From Sulfurovum sp. (GTDB taxonomy: Bacteria > Campylobacterota > Campylobacteria > Campylobacterales > Sulfurovaceae): a stretch of DNA of 6,874 nt. The translations under genes and the position numbers were made by a program. The stretch lies in the NCBI GenBank assembly GCA_026193735.1, contig JAPHUJ010000312.1:1-6874 (forward strand), read 5' to 3'. The notes beneath the pieces were generated by a model. That model did not search any database and was not told the DNA's origin. It worked only from the letters and a program-made list of their open reading frames with translations. Positions 1 through 6,281 of this stretch are shown here, one piece after another (position 1 is the first letter of the stretch; the number at the start of each line of letters is the position of its first letter).

Positions 1-61
1 AATTTTTTAATTTTGTCAAAAATGTTTTAAGGATTTATTTAATTATCTGTGTTAAACTCAA

Positions 62-92
62 TACGTTAGTATTTCTACTGGTAGTTACGTTA
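62..92. repeat. Inverted repeat framed by direct repeats, possible operator
   Basis: A perfect inverted repeat CTAC-TG-GTAG lies at 75-84 and is framed by two exact copies of TACGTTA at 62-68 and 86-92. The arrangement sits 43 to 73 bases upstream of the ATG at 135, where a regulator of the two-gene operon could bind. No known operator consensus is recognised. The elements are short, so chance in AT-rich DNA is a serious alternative. Confidence 0.25.
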
Positions 93-111
93 AATAAATA
101 AGTATTTTGTT

Positions 112-127
112 TACAATCTAGTTAGGA
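112..127 (+). promoter_or_regulatory. Ribosome binding site and possible -10 box of the two-gene operon
   Basis: AGGA at 124-127 is seven bases from the ATG at 135 and is a good Shine-Dalgarno site, which fixes that start. TACAAT at 112-117 matches five of six bases of a -10 box, but it would give a very short leader and no convincing -35 is visible, so the promoter part is weak. Confidence 0.4.
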
Positions 128-134
128 TCGTGTT

Positions 135-953
135 ATGAAAAAAATCTGGTATCTCTTCTTTATACTTTTATTAATTTCAATCATATTTGTTTTTATTGAT
201 TGGAATGTAGATGGTTTCAATTTTTTGAAATTTCAGAAACAACATTTCTATTTTCAATCTTGGATTTCGTTCGCTGGAATCTTATTTACCTTAGTTATGG
301 CAATAACAACGTTTATTATATATAAAAAAACCAAACTTCAATCTTTAAAATATATCCCGCAAACTTTTTTATTGATATTAACATCATACCTTATTACTGG
401 GTATCATTCATCCTATTGCAAGTATTGCAATAATTTAGGGGTTTGTGCTGCAAGCCACAGTTATCCCAATTATCTGTTCATTATCGTCTTATTGATATTT
501 GTATTGAGTGGAATAATGTTTAGCCGCAGGTTAAGTATAGTAGAAAAAACACAATCCTTACAAAGTTTAGCTTATGGACTTATAATCGCAACAACTTTTC
601 TCTTTATGATCTTATGGATTAGTTTGAAATATTTAAAGATAATTGATCATCCTTCTTATATTGTGAGTAATAATTTACAAGCTTTAATTTTTATATTACC
701 ACTAATTTTTATTGTCTGGGCATTTGTTTATTTTAGAAATAATTATAAAATATCACGTATTTATTTATTAATGGTGTTGTTATTATGTTTGGCCTTTTTG
801 CCTCAGTTCTTACATCTCTATACGTGTAGTGATTGTTATACGATGGAATGTTCAGAATTTTATGTATTTTCAGGTTTCATAATGTTTGTTGTAACGGGTA
901 TATTTATCCATTCCGTTCATATACAGTTACGAGAAAATAGTGAACAAATATGA
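135..953 (+). CDS. Eight-helix membrane protein with two periplasmic Cys clusters, unknown family
   Basis: I do not recognise this 272-residue protein. It has about eight hydrophobic segments near residues 4-22, 41-62, 73-91, 113-130, 143-165, 181-200, 208-226 and 242-262. Lys/Arg-rich loops at 63-72, 131-140 and 201-207 put both termini in the cytoplasm by the positive-inside rule. The loops between helices 3 and 4 and between 7 and 8 are then periplasmic, and each holds a similar motif: H91-x3-C95-x2-C98-x5-C104 and H227-x3-C231-x2-C234-x4-C239. This suggests two four-helix halves from a duplication, with paired sites for metal, cofactor or disulfide chemistry. DsbB and VKOR are the familiar membrane proteins with periplasmic cysteines, but helix number and cysteine layout differ. 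The start has AGGA seven bases upstream. The stop overlaps the next start as ATGA, so it probably works with the following diguanylate cyclase. That partnership is inferred. Confidence 0.85.
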   Translation: MKKIWYLFFILLLISIIFVFIDWNVDGFNFLKFQKQHFYFQSWISFAGILFTLVMAITTFIIYKKTKLQSLKYIPQTFLLILTSYLITGYHSSYCKYCNNLGVCAASHSYPNYLFIIVLLIFVLSGIMFSRRLSIVEKTQSLQSLAYGLIIATTFLFMILWISLKYLKIIDHPSYIVSNNLQALIFILPLIFIVWAFVYFRNNYKISRIYLLMVLLLCLAFLPQFLHLYTCSDCYTMECSEFYVFSGFIMFVVTGIFIHSVHIQLRENSEQI

Positions 954-2197
954 AAACAACTCTTCTTAAAAAGTTATTAACATTCCTATTGCCGATTACA
1001 ATTATTCCACTTCTCTTAATGCTTATTTTTTATTATATCTATTTACATAAAGTGCTTGAAGATGAGATAATTGATTCTCAAAAAAAGATTTTAAATCATA
1101 TCGTTTATGATATTAAAGAAAGGATAAATATTCCTTCTGAATTAGATAAGCATTTAGAACAAGCTTATATTAGTTTGCCTGGATTAAGTATTTATGATAA
1201 AGAGATGAATATCATTTCGCATAACTTTGAGATGAAAAATAACGATGAAGTAAATAAAAAATACTACAGTGAAGTCTTAGAACAGCATTTTAAAAAAGTA
1301 TTTCAACGCAATAATGATGATATCTTCCATGACAAAAAAAATCATCTTTTAACAAAACCAATACGTAATAATAATGAGATAGTCGCTTATGCTATTTCTA
1401 ACTATAAAAGCGCTATCGATATGAAAATGATAACGATTAATCATACATTTCTCTATTTACTTTTTGTCATTATATTTACAGTGTTTATATTGTCTATATT
1501 TATAATTATTTTTTCTCTAAAACTCTTACATCCACTTCAGCTTTTAATAGATGGAATCAAAAAGATTACCAGTGGAAATTTGTCTTTCGCCATTGATAAT
1601 ATATCAAATGATGAAATTGGGGTAGTGGTTGATGCGTTTAATACTATGACACAAAAACGTAAACTAGTTCAAGAAGAGTTACAAAAAATAGCTATACTTG
1701 ATGGACTGACTGGTTTGTATAATCATAAATTCTTCTATACAGCATTAGAAAATGAGATTGCCAGGGGAGATCGTTACAATGAGTTTATCTCACTTCTTTT
1801 AATAGACATTGACAATTTCAAAATTGTCAATGATACTTATGGTCATATAGCTGGAGATACGATCTTAATAGAACTAAGTAAGCGTCTGATGACACGTGCA
1901 CGTACTACAGATTATGTCTGTCGTTATGGAGGTGAAGAGATAGCAATTATCTTAGTAGAAACTGACATTATCGCTGCTAAAGCCATAGCTGACTCTCTAC
2001 GTTTACTTATAGAAAAAGAACCTTTTTTAATCGAGGATGGACGATATATTTCCATCACTGTGAGTATAGGAGTCAGTACTTATAACAATGAAGCCAAAGA
2101 TCCCTCAACTATCTTTATGAATGCTGATAAGGCTTTATATGAAGCAAAAGATAGTGGACGTAATTGCACCTGTGTTTTTGAAAAAAACAATGATTAG
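950..2197 (+). CDS. Membrane diguanylate cyclase with periplasmic sensor, HAMP and GGDEF domains
   Basis: It probably makes cyclic di-GMP from two GTP at the inner membrane in response to a periplasmic signal. The 415-residue protein has TM1 near residues 8-32 and a periplasmic region 33-165, then TM2 near 166-192, HAMP about 190-243 and GGDEF about 248-411. The part near 75-150 (dipeptide-rich strands ending in an EIVAYAIS segment) reads like a single Cache fold, by pattern only. The active site is GGEEI at 327-331, with the metal-binding aspartate in the LLIDIDNFK stretch (D286). RTTD at 318-321, five residues before GGEE, is a complete inhibitory site, so product feedback is expected. HAMP typically passes a conformational signal from the sensor to a dimer of cyclase domains. 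The start codon lies inside the end of the preceding gene and has no strong Shine-Dalgarno of its own, so translation is probably coupled. No truncation or frameshift is seen. Confidence 0.93.
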   Translation: MKTTLLKKLLTFLLPITIIPLLLMLIFYYIYLHKVLEDEIIDSQKKILNHIVYDIKERINIPSELDKHLEQAYISLPGLSIYDKEMNIISHNFEMKNNDEVNKKYYSEVLEQHFKKVFQRNNDDIFHDKKNHLLTKPIRNNNEIVAYAISNYKSAIDMKMITINHTFLYLLFVIIFTVFILSIFIIIFSLKLLHPLQLLIDGIKKITSGNLSFAIDNISNDEIGVVVDAFNTMTQKRKLVQEELQKIAILDGLTGLYNHKFFYTALENEIARGDRYNEFISLLLIDIDNFKIVNDTYGHIAGDTILIELSKRLMTRARTTDYVCRYGGEEIAIILVETDIIAAKAIADSLRLLIEKEPFLIEDGRYISITVSIGVSTYNNEAKDPSTIFMNADKALYEAKDSGRNCTCVFEKNND

Positions 2198-2249
2198 AAT
2201 AAAAAAGCGTATAACATAAAGATAGTTTGGAATTTTGAACGTTTTCTAA

Positions 2250-2268
2250 TTTGACAGACTCTGCCAAA
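2250..2268. terminator. Hairpin between convergent genes, possible shared terminator
   Basis: TTTGACAG and CTGCCAAA flank an ACT loop in the 91-base gap between two convergent genes. On the + strand the stem has one A-C mismatch. On the - strand the same position is a G-U pair, giving eight continuous pairs, so the hairpin is more stable in the transcript of the gene ending at 2289. Neither side has a U-run directly after the stem: the nearest on the + strand is TTTTT at 2286-2290. Intrinsic termination is therefore possible rather than clear. Confidence 0.35.
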
Positions 2269-2288
2269 CTTCTAGTAACAGTGTGTTT

Positions 2289-4958
2289 TTATGTAAGCTC
2301 ATTCTTTTTCTGTTGAAGTATGTTCTGAAGTTCTTCTTCTGATAAAGGATGAAAATAATAATAGCCTTGGACACAGGTACAGTTTGTGCTTATTAAAAAT
2401 TTTTCCTGTTCCAACGTTTCTATACCTTCAGCAATAAGATTAATATTGAGACTTTTTGCAAGTGCAACAATTGAATTAATAATCGCAATATCTTCTTCAT
2501 CTTCAGGAATATCTTGAATGAAAGATTTATCAATTTTAAGTCTATTGATCGGCAGACGTTTTAGAAGGGATAATGAAGAGTATCCGGTTCCGAAATCATC
2601 AATGGAAATACTTATACCAAGACTACTGATCTGTTTCAGTTTAGTAATTATCTCCATAGGGTTTTTCATCATATGCCCTTCTGTGATTTCCAATTCCAAC
2701 CACTTTGCTTTAAAACCATAAGTTTTAATATTATTTTGTATGTTATTTAAAAAATTAGTATTTTCTAATTGTTTCATAGAAATATTTAATGCAAGGATAC
2801 CAGGATCTAATCCATCATTATGCCATTGAGCAACTCGTTTCATTGCAGTTTGCATCATCCACTGATCAATTTCTATGATCATGCCAGTCTCTTCTGCCAA
2901 AGAAATAAATTTTTTAGGAGTAAGTAGGCCCTTACTTGGATGCTGCCATCGTACCAAAGCCTCTACCCCCGTTATTTTATTGCTGGATAATAGATCTATT
3001 TGGGGTTGATAGTGGATCAGAAACTCATCATTATCTATAGCTTGACGTAAACTGGTTTTCATCTTCATTTGTTTTAATGCAAATTGTGTCATTTCTGGAT
3101 TATAGAATTGATAGTTGTTTCGTCCATTTTCTTTTGCTATGTACATAGCAGTATCCGCGTATTTTAAGAGGTCCTTTTCATTATCAGCATCTTGAGAATA
3201 AATACTAATACCGATACTGCATGTAATATAGAGTACATGATCATCCACATATATTGGTTCTCTAAAGATATTAAGAATATCATTTGCTAATTTAGATGCA
3301 TCATGTAAATCTGTTAAGTCCTCCATGATAATGGTAAATTCATCCCCAGCCAAACGAGCCAGAGTATCTTCTTTACGAATAGAGTTTTTAAGTATTTTTG
3401 CTACTATTTTTAAAACTCTGTCTCCTACTTCATGACCTAAAGAATCATTAATTTCTTTAAATTTGTCCAAATCAATAAAAAAGAGTCCTAACCCCTGTTG
3501 CTGCAGTTTTGCTTTTTTAATTCCTTGCTTTAATCGGACAGAAAAGAGTACACGGTTAGGGAGTCCGGTAAGTGAATCATGGTGTGCCTGGTGATGCAAA
3601 AAACTTTTTTGTTTTTTGACTTCATTTTCAGCCTCTATTCGTTCAGAAATATCTTTGGTTAATTGATTTTTAGTTATCTCAAGTTCTTCTGTCTTTTTTA
3701 ATAAACGTTGATTCATAGCAATTAGATCGCCTGTCTTTTTTGCAATTTTACTTTCTAGAAATTTTTCATTGTTCTGTTTTTCTTTTAAAAGTTGATTTTG
3801 TATGTATATCTTTTGGAGATTTATTTCATTATACTTATTGGTCAATATAAGTGAAAAAAAGAGTATTTCAATAAATGAACCTACTAAAAACGAGTATCTT
3901 GATATATCAGTATTGTCTAAAATACCATTAAAGGTCAAGGTCATCATCCCCATTGCAGGCATATAGATCATAAGCGCAACTAAATAGTATCTGGCACCGA
4001 TAAGACCTTGGTACCATGCTATGACTGCGACAACAAGAAGGAGTGTAAAAAACAGTGATGAATAAATATTAAATAGTAGACTACTGTATGCAATATCTTG
4101 TGATATTAACAGTGCAAAAAGTAAAAAAATTGCTGCTGATGCTTTAAAGAGTTTATTGATCAAAGGCATTCGTTTTTTCAACTCTAAAAAATGGCCTGAG
4201 AATAAAACTAGAAACATTACAACAATGGTACCTACAGTATGTAGCCCTTCACTCCAACCATCAAAACTAAGACTTAAGTAAAAGCCACTTTTCATACCTA
4301 TAAAGACGATAAAAGAGAGTACATAAGCAATATAATAAACAAATACACGGTTTTTTATTACGATTAAACTATAAATATTGAATAAAACTATAATAAATAA
4401 GATACAAGCATAAATAATATATATGTCTGTTATAGAAATACGGCTAGGTCTGAAAAATTCTTTTTGAGTGAAGATCTGAAATTCCCCGATATGTCCTGAA
4501 AACGTCTGCCCTTTTATATAATAAGTTGCACTTTCCCCCGATGAGAGATGTAGTTTATAGGCAGGATTGTTGTCTTGGATACTTCTCTCTTTGAGCTTAA
4601 TATCAAGACCATTTTTCTGTACATCCCATGAATCTTTGTTCTTAATATACAGATCCAGTTTTGACCAAAAAGGTTCTGTAAAATAAAGTACGAAATCTTC
4701 ATTATCACTGTGATTGGTTAGATCTATTTTAAACCATGCTGTTCCGCGATAATAACCTTGTGAAAACTGACTGTTTATGACATGTGTAAAGTTTATCTTA
4801 TCAATATCATTAATATCAAGTGCAGCGCTTTCATCATTAAAATAGTGAAGTGAAAAATTATCATACTTTTGTTTTTGATCGGTAAGGGTAACAGTAGCAT
4901 GTAGGCCCACTGTACAAAAAAGCAATAACACTAATATTTTTCTAAACATTTTATCCAT
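2289..4958 (-). CDS. 7TMR-DISM sensor with GGDEF (AGDEF) and EAL domains, probable c-di-GMP phosphodiesterase
   Basis: This 889-residue receptor most likely hydrolyses cyclic di-GMP to pGpG through its EAL domain. A signal peptide (about 1-21, ending LHA) leads into a periplasmic 7TMR-DISMED2-like domain at 25-165. Seven helices follow between about 176 and 373, then a coiled coil 376-455, GGDEF 459-620 and EAL 635-885. EAL hallmarks are present: EALVRW with E666, N725 in NISMKQ, E757 and E760 in EITEG, the DDFGTGYSS loop (D787, D788), K808 in KIDKSF, E844 and E847 in AEGIET, and Q864. The GGDEF signature is AGDEF (537-541) with an intact RKED inhibitory site at 528-531. It may bind GTP and tune the EAL domain, or retain weak synthase activity. 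The start is uncertain. The frame opens at a TTG (4961); I chose the first ATG (4958), but the ATG at 4949 has GGA four bases upstream, gives a longer leader and still leaves a good signal peptide. Confidence 0.93.
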   Translation of the reverse strand: MDKMFRKILVLLLFCTVGLHATVTLTDQKQKYDNFSLHYFNDESAALDINDIDKINFTHVINSQFSQGYYRGTAWFKIDLTNHSDNEDFVLYFTEPFWSKLDLYIKNKDSWDVQKNGLDIKLKERSIQDNNPAYKLHLSSGESATYYIKGQTFSGHIGEFQIFTQKEFFRPSRISITDIYIIYACILFIIVLFNIYSLIVIKNRVFVYYIAYVLSFIVFIGMKSGFYLSLSFDGWSEGLHTVGTIVVMFLVLFSGHFLELKKRMPLINKLFKASAAIFLLFALLISQDIAYSSLLFNIYSSLFFTLLLVVAVIAWYQGLIGARYYLVALMIYMPAMGMMTLTFNGILDNTDISRYSFLVGSFIEILFFSLILTNKYNEINLQKIYIQNQLLKEKQNNEKFLESKIAKKTGDLIAMNQRLLKKTEELEITKNQLTKDISERIEAENEVKKQKSFLHHQAHHDSLTGLPNRVLFSVRLKQGIKKAKLQQQGLGLFFIDLDKFKEINDSLGHEVGDRVLKIVAKILKNSIRKEDTLARLAGDEFTIIMEDLTDLHDASKLANDILNIFREPIYVDDHVLYITCSIGISIYSQDADNEKDLLKYADTAMYIAKENGRNNYQFYNPEMTQFALKQMKMKTSLRQAIDNDEFLIHYQPQIDLLSSNKITGVEALVRWQHPSKGLLTPKKFISLAEETGMIIEIDQWMMQTAMKRVAQWHNDGLDPGILALNISMKQLENTNFLNNIQNNIKTYGFKAKWLELEITEGHMMKNPMEIITKLKQISSLGISISIDDFGTGYSSLSLLKRLPINRLKIDKSFIQDIPEDEEDIAIINSIVALAKSLNINLIAEGIETLEQEKFLISTNCTCVQGYYYFHPLSEEELQNILQQKKNELT

Positions 4959-4973
4959 CAATATGAAATTTTA

Positions 4974-4979
4974 ATTATA
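4974..4979 (-). promoter_or_regulatory. Perfect -10 box (TATAAT) upstream of the DISM-GGDEF-EAL gene
   Basis: Read on the - strand, TATAAT sits at 4979-4974, placing a transcription start near 4967. This leaves about 9 bases before the ATG at 4958 and about 18 before the ATG at 4949, which favours the latter start slightly. No clear -35 is seen, which is common in Campylobacterota. A second TATAAT lies at 5010-5005 and would give a longer leader. The AT-rich context limits confidence. Confidence 0.4.
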
Positions 4980-5111
4980 ATTCTTTAGATTTTTATTATT
5001 GTAGATTATAATAGTTTATTCTTAGAGTTGATTGTTGTTTTAACAAAACATAAAAAATGTTAAAATTACTGCTTCGCAGCAGATAAAAGAATAGGAAAAG
5101 TATAGGGGGAG

Positions 5112-5130
5112 GACATACATGTATTATGTC
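5112..5130. repeat. Inverted repeat GACATA / TATGTC in the spacer after the second cyclase
   Basis: GACATA at 5112-5117 and TATGTC at 5125-5130 form a six-base inverted repeat around a seven-base loop, with an overlapping palindrome TACATGTA at 5116-5123. It begins 17 bases beyond the stop of the - strand cyclase gene. No U-run follows on the - strand (it continues into CTCCCCC), so it is not a standard terminator. It could be an operator, an RNA-stabilising hairpin or chance. Confidence 0.25.
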
Positions 5131-5146
5131 AAAATATATAATAATT

Positions 5147-6076
5147 TCATACTAGAGTTTTTTCATTCTTTTGGCTATTTCTTTTAAGACTCTCATACTG
5201 AACTATAGCTTTTTCTAACAGTACAGTTTCGGGTGTGGTTCCATTACATATGAAAATACAGTTACGTCCTTCATTTTTAGCGCGATAAAGTGCCATGTCA
5301 GAACGTTTGATTAAATCCTCTACACTTGATATGTTGGGAGTATACTCTGCAATTCCAATACTAACTGTAATGTGTATCTCAGCAATTCCTTTTTTTACAT
5401 CAGCAGGAACCATAATGCAAGCTTCGATCTTTTGACGTAATCGTTCGGCTAGCTCAACTGCATGTTGACCGTCGATCAAAGGGCTGACAATCATGATCTC
5501 TTCCCCACCGTAACGTGCTACAGAATCAGTTTCTCTGACTAACTCCTTCAAAAGTATTCCGAGGTTTTTCAAAACTATATCACCAATGTCATGTCCGTAG
5601 TTATCGTTGATCTTTTTAAAGAAGTCGATATCAAGCATAAGAATAGTGAGTGACTGTGAATAACGGACCGCTTTTGAAAACTCCTTATCAAGTATTCGAC
5701 TAAGATGGCGGCGGTTATATATTCCCATGAGGGGGTCAGTACTGTTCTCAATCTCCAAAGTATAAATACGTTTGATATCAAGTGTGGTTCGTAAGAAAAG
5801 AGTAGTGGTAAAAAAGACAAAGAGTGATCCAAAGAAAAGAATATAGGGAATGATCGCATTTTGAAAAAAGCCACTGTCATAATGGTGTTGTTGTACATAA
5901 TACATATAACCAATAATAAAGAAGAAAATCATTACTATCAATATAGCCCACCATTTTCGAAAGTGTCCAGAGGGGAGTTCCTGCATCAGTTTAATGATTG
6001 GGAAAAGAGAGGCAATCAATATAATTGTGCCTACAATATCAAGGTTATAAATGCAAAAATCGTATATTCTATTCAT
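5147..6076 (-). CDS. Three-helix membrane diguanylate cyclase
   Basis: It should synthesise cyclic di-GMP at the inner membrane. The 309-residue product has three hydrophobic segments near residues 10-31, 41-60 and 74-95. A short linker follows, then a complete GGDEF domain from about 110 to 277 and a hydrophilic tail of about 30 residues with no recognised motif. The active site is GGEEI (190-194), with aspartates in MLDIDFFKKIND (D149, D151), and RETD at 181-184 gives an intact inhibitory site. No separate sensor domain is visible, so the helices may sense the signal themselves; I cannot assign them to a named MASE family. The frame extends upstream to a GTG at 6085, but the ATG at 6076 has GGAA just before it, while the GTG has no Shine-Dalgarno, so I chose the ATG. 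The gaps to the genes on either side are about 190-205 bases, so separate transcription is likely. Confidence 0.92.
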   Translation of the reverse strand: MNRIYDFCIYNLDIVGTIILIASLFPIIKLMQELPSGHFRKWWAILIVMIFFFIIGYMYYVQQHHYDSGFFQNAIIPYILFFGSLFVFFTTTLFLRTTLDIKRIYTLEIENSTDPLMGIYNRRHLSRILDKEFSKAVRYSQSLTILMLDIDFFKKINDNYGHDIGDIVLKNLGILLKELVRETDSVARYGGEEIMIVSPLIDGQHAVELAERLRQKIEACIMVPADVKKGIAEIHITVSIGIAEYTPNISSVEDLIKRSDMALYRAKNEGRNCIFICNGTTPETVLLEKAIVQYESLKRNSQKNEKTLV

Positions 6077-6125
6077 GGTTTCCACTTAATCTAATATAAT
6101 AATATATCATAATAATATTGTATTT

Positions 6126-6245
6126 ATGTCAAAAAAATGTCAAAAATGTTCATTACGCTTAAAGTGTTCCAACATAACTACTTTTTTAAAAATGTTTAAA
6201 TTTTTATTGAGTTTAGAAAAGCTTTATTCTATATTTTGTATATAG
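6126..6245 (+). CDS. Possible 39-residue peptide with a CxxCx5C motif
   Basis: This is an open frame of 39 codons on the + strand, in the spacer between two - strand genes. The peptide begins MSKKCQKCSLRLKC (Cys 5, 8 and 14), then continues into a mostly hydrophobic, lysine-containing second half ending FCI. The CxxCx5C spacing is the same as in the first cluster of the membrane protein at 135-953 and could bind a metal. A TATAAT at 6095-6100 could serve as a -10 box. Against it, no Shine-Dalgarno precedes the ATG and short open frames arise by chance in AT-rich DNA. I do not recognise a family. Confidence 0.25.
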   Translation: MSKKCQKCSLRLKCSNITTFLKMFKFLLSLEKLYSIFCI

Positions 6246-6260
6246 TTTTGTATAGATCTA
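6230..6260. repeat. Short AT-rich tandem repeat followed by an 8-base palindrome
   Basis: TATATTTTGTA at 6230-6240 is followed directly by TATAGTTTTGTA at 6241-6252, two near-copies about one helical turn apart. The palindrome TAGATCTA comes next at 6253-6260, with TGATCA at 6264-6269. The block lies just beyond the stop of the small - strand gene. It could bind a protein, but low complexity is an equally good explanation. Confidence 0.2.
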
Positions 6261-6281
6261 TTTTGATCATACTCTCTATTA

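Noticed and set aside
3..101. Frame open from the window edge to a TAA at 99-101, possibly the end of an upstream gene
   Set aside because: Only 32 codons are visible. The residues show no recognisable domain, and another frame closes at 28-30 equally well, so there is no support for coding.
135..953. First protein as DsbB or VKOR
   Set aside because: It has eight helices and a repeated H-x3-C-x2-C-x4/5-C pattern. Neither the helix number nor the cysteine spacing fits those families.
950..2197. The first gene pair as a sensor kinase or chemoreceptor operon
   Set aside because: No histidine kinase, receiver or MCP signalling domain is present. The output domain is a GGDEF with GGEEI.
2518..2721. 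67-codon + strand open frame
   Set aside because: It lies wholly antisense inside the EAL-domain coding region, has no ribosome binding site, and its sequence is explained by the real gene on the other strand.
4514..4708. 64-codon - strand open frame in another reading frame
   Set aside because: It is an out-of-frame shadow of the periplasmic DISM domain, which is intact and recognisable.
5069..5079. CTGC-TTC-GCAG stem considered as a terminator for the second cyclase
   Set aside because: It has only four base pairs, is about 70 bases past the stop codon, and has no U-run directly after it.
5575..5913. 112-codon - strand open frame
   Set aside because: It is out of frame within the membrane diguanylate cyclase, whose GGDEF domain is clearly coded in the other frame.
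5861..6094. 77-codon + strand open frame
   Set aside because: It is antisense to the membrane helices of the cyclase, with no family resemblance or ribosome binding site.
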